The notes under the pieces: generated by a model
Seen by the model: the letters and a program-made list of their open reading frames with translations, nothing else
Told to the model about the DNA's origin: nothing
Databases searched by the model: none
Part shown: one piece after another, positions 23,291-35,406 of the stretch
Layout: every line of letters starts with the position of its first letter
Position numbering within the stretch: position 1 is the first letter of the stretch
NCBI GenBank assembly: GCA_947685225.1
Contig: CANTUV010000039.1
Span: forward strand, 36,820,001-36,884,000
Source of the DNA: Garcia nutans
Taxonomy: Eukaryota; Streptophyta; Magnoliopsida; Malpighiales; Euphorbiaceae
Direction: 5' to 3'
DNA length: 64,000 nucleotides
Translations under genes and position numbers: made by a program

Positions 23291-24295
23291 TAGTAGTTGT
23301 CTGTGTGAATAGAATAAGATACTAGGGTTACATAGAATGAATTATTATATTTTTTTAAAAAATAAAAATCTTCAAGTCAGGTAAGGTTGACCTGAGGACT
23401 TTTATAGTAAACTCAAAGCCTGACCCAAATAATAACTCGGGTCTAGCTTATAATCCCTATGCCCAACATGTAAGTTGGCTCGGGCCAGCCCATCCTGACT
23501 TGGACTAGTTCATCGGGCTCATAGACTTCTTGAATAACCCTAATTGTTAAATCTTATAATGTTTTTAATATAATGTATATATTGTGTATTTGTACTGAAT
23601 ATTTTGAATTTATAATTAGTAAAAAGGGTTTTCATTTATTACTATATATATATTCTGTATATGTCGTGTAAATAATTTTTTTAAATATTTTGTATATTTT
23701 AATTACTGAATCATATAATTTTTAATGTAAAATAGTAAAATTATGAATTTAAATTGTAAGAGAATAATTAGATAACAAAATATGTATATATTAACTATCT
23801 TAATCAATTTCTACACAACATATACAGATAGCATGAAGGATGAAAAAATCACTGATATTTTTTAAAGTTTGATGCAGTTGTTGTAAAATTAAAAAAACAA
23901 ATTTGTTACATTATTTTTGAAAACAACTTTCTTTTTAAGTATAGTTATATAAAAATCCCTATTATTTTTTAATGGTAGACAATCAAAACAACGTTGTTTC
24001 AAATGTTTCCAAAGCGACTATCATTTTGGTATGTTTAAAGCAACATCATTTTGGATAAATTCAACAATTTTTTTAAACTCAACCCAAAAAATTCGAGTGG
24101 CCCTAATTTAATTGAGCCACTTAGGCCATAAATTGAGTTTTAGGCCCAATTTTTTTGGGGCCAAGTTGTGGGCTGAGCCAAAACCCGACCTATCTTGGCC
24201 CAAGAGTACCTTGTTGTTAGCTTTAAACAACAATTATTGGCACAAAATTATTATGTATAATGATATCAAATAAATGGAGTATTAGTTTTTTTTTT
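23291..24295. other. Intergenic DNA with a possible decayed hAT-like repeat
   Basis: Two GC-richer blocks with GGCTCGGGCC-, GGGCTGAGCC- and AACCCGACC-type words (23380-23540 and 24070-24210) sit in partly inverted orientation around AT-rich DNA. This pattern is common in hAT MITEs, but I could not fix ends or a target duplication. Confidence 0.35.
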
Positions 24296-25120
24296 ATCAT
24301 TAAAAGAAAATGGCATTAACTGAAAAACCTACAATATAGACTCATCTTCCACTGGATGTGGGAGGCCAAGTGAAGTCTTAGTATAAGAACTAAAACAACA
24401 AAAGCAAACAACCATCATCCCCTTGGCTAAACAACCCCTAAAACTATGGCCTAAGAAATACACTAAAAATGCCTAGAAATGAAAGAAATGGTAGATTTAA
24501 ATGTCTACTAAACAACAAACCTCAATAACAAGTATAAGAGAGAAAATAGAGCAAGGGTTTATAACCTGAAAAATCCTCAGGTATTGACATATTTGAGGGA
24601 AGAAAATGGACAAATGTCCAATATTGGGGCCAAAGAGGAAAACTAAACCCTCCATCACGAGCTTTAGATCCAGACACCGCATCTAAAAGGAGAGCTAAAC
24701 AGAACTTTTCCTCATCCAAGAGCTTTGAAGACAAACAAGGGAGTGGATCTTCAAATAAACTATGAAGAAGAGAAGGGGAAATTGAAGATCTTTTGCTATT
24801 TTAGTGGAAAGCTTGAGAGAGAGGAAAAACTTATTTTCATCTAAGATCGGAAACCAACCTGATATGGAGACAGAACACAAATCTTCCATAAGAAGGACAC
24901 TAAAAGCAAACACCAAATTTGATCAATGAATGATTTATTCCACAACTTAGGGACACTTATGAAAACTAAGCAAGAAAACTGAGAGAAAAAGATGGATTTT
25001 GGATTGCCATCAGACTATCTCAAATCTACAATCACACACAAGGAACCCTAGTAGAGAGAAAAGCAGGGGAGAGAAAAAGGGATACTCTTAATCAGCCTTT
25101 TTTTTTATTAATAGACGAAA
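24296..25120 (-). mobile_element. Poly(A)-tailed LINE-like insertion, short
   Basis: On the minus strand the insert ends in a poly(A) tail (poly(T) at 24296-24305 on the plus strand). TATTAG occurs on both sides (24290-24295 and 25121-25126) as a candidate target duplication. The minus-strand 3' part is T-rich, with GTTGTTTAGCC and TTTTGTTGTTTTAGTTC words as in plant L1 3' untranslated regions. Open minus-strand frames of 61-73 codons exist (24497-24916) but show no RT or endonuclease motif. It may be a 5'-truncated or internally deleted L1, or another retroposon. Confidence 0.5.
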
Positions 25121-25126
25121 TATTAG

Positions 25127-25796
25127 TTATTCTAGTTATTGATTGCCAGAGTGGCCTTTATTATAATTTATGCAAGCATGCCAGAGAAAAATTTCCTCAA
25201 TTAAACTGGTTTTCAAATTAGATGATTGTGTGCATCTCTTTAAAGGACAAAATAAAAATAAAAATTTCCAAATTTCCTTTACGATGCCAAATAAATAACA
25301 GTTGAAACAAATGCAAGTGACATTAATAAAGGATAAAAATTAAAATGTAAATAAAGATGAGGCTTGAATTGTGAAAGTAATATTGCTAACAAGAACATGG
25401 ACTTCAAACAGAACTAAATTAAAAACAAAGCTAGAATGTTGGAAAAAAAAAACTTAGCATTACAGAATGGGAGAGAGTGAAATTGAATCTGAATCTATCC
25501 AGGATAGGTGTACTTAGAGCTAGACTATATTTCAAAATGAAAAAAAAAAAAAAACTTAGTTTTGTTGCAATTAAAAATATTGTTGAACTAATGAATATTG
25601 TTGATAGCATAAGACTTGAAAATATTATTAAAAATAAGTTGAAGTAAAAGTTGATATTCAAGTCGAAATGAAAAACTAGTATAGTAGGTGTTGGAAAATT
25701 GAAAGACTAGTTTTTGTGTAGTTTTGTTATCACACTTGTGATTGAATGTTGATTCCCCTTTTTGATTGATCTTTTATAGCTTTTTGTAGAATAATA
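25127..25796. other. Intergenic DNA
   Basis: No gene is visible. Poly(A) runs lie near 25440 and 25540. Confidence 0.5.
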
Positions 25797-26070
25797 CTTC
25801 CTCTATCCCATTTTTATAGTCCACTAGTTATTTTCACACATATTAATAAAGTATAGTTAATTTAGTTAAAATTTAATTTTTTCCTAATATATCTCCATTA
25901 AATATAACAAAAATTTCAAATCATTTTTAATGTTATTTGCAATTGTAGTGAGAAAATATATATTAAATGAGAATATAATTATAAAATAATGACTTTATTT
26001 AAGATAAGTGGATTATAATTTGGGATATCTAAAAATAGTATAATGAACTATAAACATGGAACTGAAGGAG
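25797..26070. mobile_element. Stowaway/mariner-like MITE
   Basis: Imperfect terminal inverted repeats: CTTCCTCTATCCCATTTTTA at the left and CTCCTTCAGTTCCATGTTTA as reverse complement at the right. Both continue into TAGTCCA/TAGTTCA. The element is flanked by TA (25795-25796 and 26071-26072). The ends resemble the CTCCCTCCGTCCC family of plant mariner MITEs. There is no coding content. Confidence 0.72.
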
Positions 26071-26491
26071 TAATTAATAACTACTAACCATACTAATTAC
26101 TTAGCTCATCTCCACGTGATTCAATCTACATATTTTTTTTTTTAACTCTAGTAACCACTCTACTAACTCCACGTTTTTTAGTTTTACTAACTATATTTTA
26201 TGCGCTTCTGGTGCAACTCCTCTTAAACTGATGTTTGTGTAGAGATAAAAGCTTTTTACAAATATTCCAGCAAAAACCCATAAGTGATAAAAATATCAAC
26301 CTCAATTTTTTTTAAAAAAAATATCAACTTTTTTTTTTTTACCAAATAACATAAAATTTCAAGAGCTACAATCAGTTTATATTTATTATATATTAGTTTT
26401 ATATTTAGTATATATTAAATTTTCTATACACAAAGTACATAATTAATAATTTCTTTTTCATGTACTATAAATATATATTAATAATAATACA

Positions 26492-26865
26492 TCACAAAAA
26501 TAAAAATACATGCTGATGTGTTATACAAATATATATAATTTACACTTAGTATATATAGAATTTACACTTAGTATATAAAGAGCTTATTGAATAAAAATTC
26601 TTATATAAATAGTTCATATCAACATTACAAAAGGTATAAACATTCATATATCATAATTCATTAATAAAATAATATAGTTATCTCAAAAATAAAAATATAT
26701 ACTGATGCATTTTGCAAATATATAGAGTTTACACTTATTCTATATAAAGTTTATGCTTAATATATAAAGAGTTCACTAAACAAAAATCTTTATTTAAATA
26801 ATTTATATCAACATTACAAAGGTATAAATAATTAATATATCACAATTCAAATAACATCAAAAATT
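26492..26865 (+). repeat. Tandem repeat with about 190-bp unit, dispersed family
   Basis: Two consecutive units (26492-26680 and 26681 to about 26865) share CAAAAATAAAAATA, TTTACACTTA, ATATAAAGAG and TATCAACATTACAAA in the same order. The same words occur in reverse complement at about 40430-40770. A partial third unit lies at 26866-26930. No terminal repeats or coding motif were found. Confidence 0.7.
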
Positions 26866-26930
26866 AAAAAGTTACAGTGAGTTTATGCTTAATATATATT
26901 GAGTTTATTATATATAAATTGCAGAATATA

Positions 26931-29048
26931 TTATTAAATATACCAAGCAATGTACATTTGATGAAAATTATACATTTTCATTTTCATATAAAAGTTAATC
27001 AAAAGAATTTTATAACAAAATAAATTAATAATTTATTTATGACTTTATCTAGGTGCTTGTTTATTTATAAAATTATAAATGAGCAAAACACCTACTCCTC
27101 TATGTACAAGATGCTAGCGAGGCTTGAGGAGAGAGTAAAAAGCCGCGGCACAAAATAAAAATAAAAATCAGTAGTTTTGACAAGAAAATATTAAGAATCT
27201 AGTGAAAAAAAAAGTAGGTTTGTAAATGATAAAAAACAGTAAATGATAAAAAAAAACACTTGTAAAAAAATAAAAATTATAAAATATATGATGAGGGGTG
27301 TAATTTTTCCTAGAAATAAGTTGTTGATATTCTTATGAGTTTAACTAATTGGATTTCTAATTAAATTACATGTCTAACCTCAGTTAAAATATGGTGCAAA
27401 TACTTATTATACCAACTACACTCAAAATTTAATGCCAAATAGAATAAAATTTTATCTCTATTGTTGAAAATTTTAGAAAATTATCCATTTAAAATAATAT
27501 TGATATAGAATATGGATTGTGTGTTAAAAGGGGAAAAAAAAGGGAAATTTGGAGTAAAAAATGAAGGATTAGGGATGTGAAACCTTTTCACGTGCGGGAA
27601 TTTGGTGGACCTCCCTGCATAACGCGGAAGCCGCCTATGTACGTACCTGAAAGCCTAAAAATCCAAAAAAAATTGGCGTTGACAATTTTAAAAAAATAAT
27701 GATTATTTAATTGAAGATGTTTAAGTTACTTATCTGTCCCATTATTAATTTATTAATTATTAATGCTTATTTTAATTATTATAAGTTGGAGCTTGGAAAA
27801 ATCCAGCTGTTTTCAGTGTTATTGGCTTGGAAAATTTTGAATTTAAATAAGTTAATTACAAATGTGATTCAATTAATTTGTATTTAGATTCTAGATAGAT
27901 ACTACAAGCCACGTGTATAATCTAATTGTTCTTGTCATTGTCTTCAGCGTCATCATTTTTTTTTAATTTAATAACAATGAATATTAGATTAAATGAAACT
28001 AATAATGTAAATCTTAATATAAAAACTACATTTTAAATTAATTAATTAATAAACTATTTTTTAATTACGTAAAAGAGAAAATTTTCAAATTTAATTATTT
28101 CAATATGAAAATTTTATTTAGAAAAAAATATTTGAAGAAAATATATTATATGTAATTTCATGATAATAAAAATATTGATAAATTAGCATGAAAGCATAAT
28201 TAATTATGTTAATAATTAATTTGATATATATATATATTTGTAACATTATGGTTACTTTTTGTATCTTAAAAAATATTATTAAATTTAACCACAAAATTAA
28301 ATATTATAAAAATATATTTTTAATAAAAAGATAACAATATTGCAATGGACTACATTTTGTTGCTAAATCTACTCAAGTTTAAAAATAATGATTGAATTTT
28401 TTTTTAATTTTATTTAATGATAAATTCAGCAGTAAAATAATTAATCGCTAAATTTAATAATTAAATAAATAATACTTCAAATTAATTTTATGATTTTTAA
28501 TCCCATTGCTAAATTAAGCAATAAAAATTAATTTTTAGACGAATTATATTTGTCTTTAATCTGGGATAGATTAGTTAAATTCATCACTTTTTTTTTATTT
28601 ATTTATAACATAATCAACCCTCGTTACGTTGTTAACTCAAATAGCAAAGGAGTTTCTTATTTTAGCGATAGTTTAAAATGTTGATTTCTAGTAATGTGAA
28701 ATGATATTAAAAAGATTGTTCGTACTAAAGGTTTCGAGTTTGGATATCTAATATATAATTATGTAAAATTTTAATTGAGAAAATTTTATTATTTTTGTGA
28801 TCTTATTTGATTTAACTCCAAAAAATAATTTATATTAAAAAAATTATCCATGATAACATTAATTTCTTACTTTTTTTGTTAATTAATATTTTTTTTACTT
28901 TTTGATGAGTATACTAAAAATAAATCATTTATGCAAAAATTGGATGATCGGTTCAATTAATTTTATGATAGAATTTTAGAAATAAAAAATTAAAATAATA
29001 AAAAAATATGATGCAGTAAATTGATAATCGACTTCAAATGGCTTTGAT
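26931..29048. other. AT-rich intergenic DNA
   Basis: No gene is supported. A short GC-richer patch at 27570-27650 contains a G-box-like TTCACGTGCGGG and CATAACGCGGAAGCCGCC; nothing recognisable is coded around it. At 28640-28700 the minus strand reads CACATTACTAGAAATCAAC, similar to CACTA-transposon ends, but no partner end was found. Confidence 0.45.
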
Positions 29049-29662
29049 TAGGGCTGTAATCAAGCTGAGCTTTAAAAAATTCAAACTCGGCTCGTTATAA
29101 AATAGTCGAGTTCGAACTCGAACTGAATCTGAATTTGTATCAAGCCAGCTCATATATTATGTATTTTGAATTAGATTTAAATAAATTTAATGAGTTCAAT
29201 GAATTTATTTCAGTTTTTATTTTTTATTCATATTTTCTATATTTTTATAAAAAAATATACTAAAATAAACATTTTTATGAAAGATGAGCACTATGATTAT
29301 ATGTTAATAAAAATAAAATATTGTGTTATTATAATTTGATACTTTATTATAAATTACTAAGTTATTTCATATTTTATATTATATACCGTATATTAATAAA
29401 TTATATATTCATATGCATAATTTAATATATATATATATATTGAATTATATTATATTTTAATCCAACATAATAAACGAGCTAGCTTACGAACTTAACTCAC
29501 AATCTTTTTAAATGAGTTAGCTCACAAATTAACAAGCAGAATATTTCTTAGCTTGAGTTTGACTCATTTAAAAAATGAGCAGTTAGAGCTCGAGCCTAAA
29601 CGAGTTTTGATAGAATTGATATATAAACTGAACTCGAGTAGCTTGACTCATTTTCAATCTTA
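29049..29662. mobile_element. hAT-like MITE
   Basis: Ends read TAGGGCTGTAATCAAGC (left) and TAAGATTGAAAATGAGTC (right, reverse complement). The flanks GCTTTGAT (29041-29048) and ACTTTGAC (29663-29670) match at 6 of 8 positions and differ only by transitions, so they look like a decayed 8-bp hAT duplication. GAGCTCGAG- and TCGAGTT-rich subterminal blocks at both ends face each other. No transposase. Confidence 0.65.
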
Positions 29663-29670
29663 ACTTTGAC

Positions 29671-31317
29671 ATTGCCAATCAATTAAGGGAGATCTACAAT
29701 ACCGCACCACAAATATATATATATATATTTATTTATTTATTTATTTTCACAAAAACTTAGATCAAAATTTTAAAATAACTCACAATTCATTAAAATAATT
29801 TTAAAAAAAATTTTGCTCTCTTATTTTAAGTAATATTTTAGTATAAAAATTCATTTTTAAAAAATTTTACTATTAATTAAATATATTTTAATAAAATAAT
29901 AAAAATTAATATTTTAAAATATATTTTCAACTAATAAAATTTATTCTTTTTTATAAAAAAAGAAAGTATTAGTTTTAATTATAAATAAAAAATAGCACTA
30001 AAAAAATTGAAAAGTTAAAACATATAAAAATATATTAAAATCATTAAATTTATTTTGAAAAAAATTTTACATATTATACATATCAAAAACTTTTAAAATA
30101 AATTAATTTTATTATATAAATATTGTATATATATATTATATAATACATATTATATATATATATTATGTATTTATTGTGTATATTATATGTTATGTACGTA
30201 AAATTTAAAAGAATAAGTTAAAAAAATGAAATAAATTTTGTAAATTTTATATAGATAATGTTTGTATGTTTGGTATAAGTTATGTATATACTATTATTTA
30301 TTGTGTGTATATTGCATAAGTTATATATATATTTTTTATATATTATGTATATATTATTTTATATATATAACGAAAATATGATAAAAAAATATTTTTAAAT
30401 AAAAAATATAAAAAATACTAAATAAAAAACAAAGAAAAATAAAAAATTAGTCAAATTATTATAAAATATGTGAATGACCACTTAATTAGATTAACTTTAT
30501 CCTATCAATATTATAATTAATTTTATTCTATTTAAATTAAGATTTAATTTGATGATAATTATAATTTTTTATACCTATTTATATTTTACTTACACTATTA
30601 TATATATTCTCATTATAGGTAATGTAAAATAAAAAATCATAATAAATAGACTCATCTGATTTTTTATTCTCTACCTGTCTTATCTCTTTTTTTTTTTTAT
30701 TTATAACATAAATCATATATTTGAAAGTAAAACTAAGGTGTCTTTGATATTCTTTTTGTTTTTTAGTTTTAGCTTTTTTTTGAAAAAAAAAAACTAAAAT
30801 GTATGGTGTAGGGTTATTATGTTTTAAATTTTTTATTTAAATAAAAATTATTTCTAGCTAAATATGTAAAGCTATAAAATATGATTTTGAGAGTTTTAAC
30901 TTTGATATTATATTTTATATCAATAAATTTTTTTTGTGATATCAGATGTTTTATATCAATATAATTTTTTTACAAAAAGAATTAATTTTTGACATCATTA
31001 TTTTTAAATTTTTTTTTATTTTTTAATAATTAAAACATAAAATAAAATTTTTAAAAATTATAAAATAAAAATTTAAAATAATTTTTAATTTTAAAAGAAT
31101 AAAAATAAAAAATCTACAATAAAAACAAACACAGTGAACCATAAATTTGTAAACCAAAAGTTAAAATAAGTCACACGGTGTAAATTCCTCGTCATTCAAT
31201 AACTAGACAAGAAGGATTGCTTCCTGCAGCTTGTTAGATTCTAAGTGGGCCCGGGTTCATTCTTTGCAGATTGTCTAGGGGCAAGTAGATAGGTGAATGT
31301 GGGCTAGACTAGTATAT
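29671..31317. other. Extremely AT-rich intergenic DNA
   Basis: No gene is visible. (AT)-rich runs with self-complementary TATATA blocks occur at 30110-30370. A Harbinger-like pair of ends (GGTGTCTTTGATA near 30741 and TCACTGTGTTTGT in reverse near 31135) is too weak to call. Confidence 0.45.
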
Positions 31318-31855
31318 GGTCAAGGGATGGTGACAGTATGATTTTGAATTGAAATCAAACCGTTCAAATTCTGTTCGGGAATCGGTTAAAATTGAAATCA
31401 GAGCTAATCACAACCTAAATTTTAAGAAATTATTTGATTATTGTTCATGATATTATGAACTAAACTGACAAGTCGAGTTGATTTAAATTAGTGGTTCAAC
31501 CGATTTTAACATAATTTCAATATTTTTTATTTTTGTTAATTAAATAAGTTTTTAGAATTTTTTTTAATTAAAATCACCTATAAATTGCTTTTAGAGTCTT
31601 GAATTGCCCTAAACTCCATTGAATCATCTTAAAGTGTTCTCAAATATGAAATTGTCTCCCAAAACCACAGAGAATCGTCCCATCAAACTATCTATTTGAA
31701 CTATCTTCAAATTGAACTGATAATTTTGAAACTATTCTTGAACCGCTCTCAAATTTTAAAACCATTCTTCAATCATCCTATAAATAGTTTGATTCAAATT
31801 CAATAATTTCTTAAACTTGAACTAATGATTTAAAAAATTTGAATTGGCAACTCCT
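31318..31855. mobile_element. Degenerate hAT-like repeat
   Basis: The left end has AGGGATGGTGACAGTATG and the right end, in reverse, CAGGAGTTGCCAATTC. These resemble CAGGGGTGGCAA-type hAT ends. Inside are repeated AACCG/CGGTT and GAACTA/TTGAAC words in both orientations. I could not match an 8-bp target duplication. Confidence 0.35.
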
Positions 31856-31971
31856 GAGTTTATTTGTAACCGTATGAGCTTATTGCTTCCTTTTCTTTTA
31901 TATTTAATTTTTAATTTTTAATATAAAATTATGAGTCCAACTTCCAAAGCTTGCGTGTTAGAGCTTTACAC

Positions 31972-32372
31972 TTTGTTTTGATGATCGGTAATGTGATTTC
32001 ATAAGATATAGTACTGTATAGTATAATACTATAAATACAGTTTATGAAAAGATGATATGATATTATATGATTAAATAAATTTTATTTTTTAGTTTAATGA
32101 TATTTTATAAGATTTTAATAGTTTAAAAGCATGAAAAATATATTATAAGGATATATTTAATATTTTAAAATTTTATTGATGATGTTTTTAAAAAGACAAA
32201 ATTTTGAAAACAAAGAAAATCACAAATTTGTAGTTTAAAAAGCTTACTAAACTTTACATTTTTAAATCACGATATTACCATGTTAAATCATGATATGAAA
32301 GTTAAAAAAAGAAAAAAAAAAAAGCCATATTATACTATATCAAACCATGCCTTGCTATCATCCAAATATAGT
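31972..32372. mobile_element. Possible MITE with TTTGGATGAT-type ends
   Basis: The left end reads TTTGTTTTGATGATCGGTAA and the right end, in reverse, TATATTTGGATGATAGCAAG. Both run on to GATATAGTA-type words (ATAAGATATAGTA near 32000, TTTGATATAGTATAA near 32340). A modest inverted repeat; no clear target duplication. Confidence 0.4.
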
Positions 32373-32375
32373 GTT

Positions 32376-33840
32376 AGTGTTGAAGTGTTTATTGTTTGGA
32401 TTCCATTCAAATGCAATCCAAAAATCGAAACAGGTTAGAAAAAACTAGAAACTCGGAGTACAAATTAGTAAAATTAATTCCAATTTGGTTCAATTTGGAT
32501 GATGTTTGTGTATGGTTTCAAATTAAAGAACAGAGAACTCAACCATTATTCTTAAATTGAAAGGTCAAAAACTTATTTTAATACTTGAATTTTATGAAAA
32601 AAAAATCCTTTTGGACTCTTGAACCTTCAAAACGTCATATTTACCCTCCTCATTGATCTAATTTTATATACATTTAGCAAAAAAATGCTGCTCTCTTTTT
32701 AATAATAATATTAAGGTTAAATAAAATTTCGACTATAATTTAATTAGAAAACTTTTAATTTTAGAATGGATTTTAATATATACTACTAATTAAGTCTCAC
32801 ATTGGTTTTCATTTATATGTTTTTTGTAGTTAATTTATTCAATAATAGAACCTTTCACGCTCGTAAGTATGACGGGTTTGAGCCATTGACCAGCAAATGG
32901 AAGAGGATATATTTTTTAAAAATTATTAAATTGTATAAATATATGATAGAAATTGCATATAAATTGAAATGTTAAATAATTTTTTTATTCAATTTGCTTA
33001 CTTCACACATTCGTATATTTTTTTATTCTGTCATTAACAGTATACGCATTACCACATGCGGTATAAAATATTTATACAATGGAATAATGTCCAAATAATA
33101 GATAAACCAACTAAATAATTGGGACAATCAATTAGAACTGAATTAGTACTAGTCCCTTTGACAAAAGCATGAGTGGAGTTTAAGAATGGATGCTAAGATT
33201 TAAATTTTAATAATATTAAAATTTTTAATATAAAAATATAATAATTTAAAGTTGATAGTAATATGAGTCATTAATATAAGAATAATTATTGTAATATATT
33301 TGACCAATAAAAATTATTTAAAAAAGTGATAATAGAAAATATAATTAATTTTTTTAGTTGGCTGTGACGTGTGATTTACTTTCATTTTTAATTTAAAATG
33401 ACGTGAATCCTTTAAAAAAATTAACTTACATAACTTATTAGCTCAATTCAGTGTACAATTAATTTAATTTAAAATAAATAGTAAATAATAATTAAACATA
33501 CAATCCGAACCATAATTTTTAATTTTTTTTGGTTTTATAATTTTTAAAATTTACTTGAACTGATTTTAAATTTTTTAAATGGTCTGAGTTTCAAAACTAA
33601 AATAAATCTAATTAAAAATCAAACATACGTAAAAGTTTTGAACTTATAATAAATTAAATATTTCACAATTCAAAAAACAGTTTAAGCGATTTACATCGAA
33701 TTAAATTTTTATTATAAGCATTTTATAATTCTTAGAATCAATCAATGAGATATTTATTTCTACAGCTATTTTTTTAATTTTTTTTATTACTTTTTTCATA
33801 TGATTGAATAATTTATATAAGACAAAATTAATGGTAATGT
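32376..33840. other. AT-rich intergenic DNA
   Basis: No gene is visible. Short repeat-like words occur (for example AAGTCTCACATTGG at 32793), without an element that can be delimited. Confidence 0.45.
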
Positions 33841-34580
33841 TACAGTGGTCAATCTCAAAGAGTCATAAAAGCGTCATCTCCACATTGACAAGTCGCTGCG
33901 ATTTTTTCTCAACTTAATCAAAAATCTAAAATTTACTCGTTTATATATAATAATCTCTTCGTTGTGGAAGAAAGCTAAAAGCCATAGCTATTATATTAAA
34001 AAACTTACTTCTTCTCTGTAATGATCTTCAAATGAAAATTAGAGAAACATCTATGCCTCTATGGGTCCCAAATAATCTCTTCTTCTCCTCCCACATGTTC
34101 TCAAACCGCGTTCTCAATAGGAAACATAATATTTTTCTTTTGTTAATTAATTTATAATAATATCCAAATTTTGTTGGGTTCTTCTTAGCCCCAACAAAAA
34201 TAATCTAATTCTATGTATATTAATTAATTCTTAAAAAAAAAAGATTCAAAAAACTTAACCACTTGCCATTGTTTGATTGGTTTTTTCATGAAAATTTTTC
34301 ATAATAATTCCCTATGATAAAATTCAAACCATGAAAAGTGACGTTATTTGGAACATGAATATCTATCTACCAATCTTTTTCACTTCTGCACCTACTTGGA
34401 AGCCTCATTTCTTTAATTTCTTACTTAGTTTCCTTTCCACGTTTCGATCAATTGCTGTATGTTATTCCACTTTTCCACTTCTATAAATACTTATTACTAG
34501 ATAATGTTCATCTTTAAGAGTATGCATATTAAATTTTATTAATTACTACGTGGATTGTAACACTGAGAGTCTGAAGAAGA
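33841..34580 (+). promoter_or_regulatory. Upstream region of the ERF gene
   Basis: This 740-bp stretch is less AT-rich than the DNA to its left and has no transposon signature. It contains TTGAC-type words (for example CATTGACAAG near 33882), which are W-box cores in stress-related plant promoters, an ACGTGG word at 34549-34554, and the TATA box at 34482. Regulation by stress or WRKY factors is only an inference. Confidence 0.45.
34482..34488 (+). promoter_or_regulatory. Probable TATA box of the ERF gene
   Basis: TATAAAT lies 93 bp before the start codon, which would place transcription start near 34515 and give a 5' untranslated region of about 65 bp. Confidence 0.6.
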
Positions 34581-35105
34581 ATGCAGGAGCAACAAAACAG
34601 TGGAACTCCGTCTAATTATAGAGGAGTTCGAAAACGTAAATGGGGGAAATGGGTATCAGAGATTCGTGAACCGGGTAAAAAAACCCGAATTTGGTTAGGG
34701 AGTTTTGAGACTCCTGAAATGGCAGCTGCTGCTTATGATGTTGCTGCTTTGCATTTTAGAGGACGTGAAGCTAAGCTTAATTTTCTTGAGTTGGTTAATG
34801 ATTTGCCTAAGCCTGCTAGCTCCAATGCTTATGATATTCGTATGGCAGCTCATGAAGCTGCTATTCGTCTTCGACCACCTATAAGGGAGGCTGAAGGTGG
34901 TGGTGGTGGTTCTAGCTCCGATGTTGTTGGTCCAGTGACTGTCAGGCTGTCACCAAGTCAGATTCAGGCAATAAATGAGTCTCCAATGGATTCACCGAAG
35001 ATGTGGATGCAAATGGCAATGCTAGAAGAGTCTATGATGTTCTCCAACGATGTTGAGGAGAATGAGTGGGATAACATGCAAAATGATTCCCTTTGGGATC
35101 CTTAG
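34581..35105 (+). CDS. AP2/ERF transcription factor, DREB type (ERF022/ERF023-like)
   Basis: A 174-residue intronless protein, expected to act in the nucleus and bind GCC-box or DRE/CRT-type promoter elements. One AP2/ERF domain spans about residues 12-69: YRGVRKRKWGKWVSEIREPG, then KKTRIWLGSF, then the helix TPEMAAAAYDVAALHFRG. Val25 and Glu30 correspond to the V14 and E19 positions typical of DREB subfamily members. The usual LNFPE end reads LNFLE. After the domain come AAHEAAIRLR, a five-Gly run (106-110), a Met-rich acidic tail and the C-terminal SLWDP, reminiscent of LW-type tail motifs of group III ERFs. The start is sound because an in-frame TGA lies at 34572-34574. Length suits the ERF022/ERF023 group, but orthology cannot be proved here. 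It is the only intact host gene found, and no frame damage is seen. Confidence 0.95.
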   Translation: MQEQQNSGTPSNYRGVRKRKWGKWVSEIREPGKKTRIWLGSFETPEMAAAAYDVAALHFRGREAKLNFLELVNDLPKPASSNAYDIRMAAHEAAIRLRPPIREAEGGGGGSSSDVVGPVTVRLSPSQIQAINESPMDSPKMWMQMAMLEESMMFSNDVEENEWDNMQNDSLWDP

Positions 35106-35400
35106 GTATAACTTTTCCCCAGTAGGATTTCCCCATATAAAAAACATTACTAATTTATTTTTATATATAAATTTTTTTCTCCTTTGAAAGGACTTTCATC
35201 TTTGATAAATATATTATATATATATTATATGAGAAGACAATATCTTATTCATTTTAATCACTAATTATGTTGTTTTATATATAATTTACATCAAATTTTA
35301 ACTAATAATTATTTGTATTTATATATATATAAACGATCGCTTAATTCTGATTTTAATATTTTGTTAACTATATTTATTAGTATATGTTGTTTTAATTTTC

Positions 35401-35406
35401 AATAAA
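35401..35406 (+). terminator. Candidate poly(A) signal of the ERF gene
   Basis: AATAAA lies 296 bp after the stop codon. Plant signals are degenerate and the region is AT-rich, so nearer sites are equally possible. Confidence 0.3.

Noticed and set aside
27570..27650. GC-richer patch with a G-box-like CACGTG as a gene promoter
   Set aside because: No open reading frame or transcript-like structure follows within reach; kept only as a note.
28640..28700. CACTA-transposon-like end (CACATTACTAGAAATCAAC on the minus strand)
   Set aside because: No matching second end, no 3-bp target duplication and no coding content could be found.
30740..31135. Harbinger-like end pair
   Set aside because: Arms match at too few positions in AT-rich sequence and no TWA duplication is clear.
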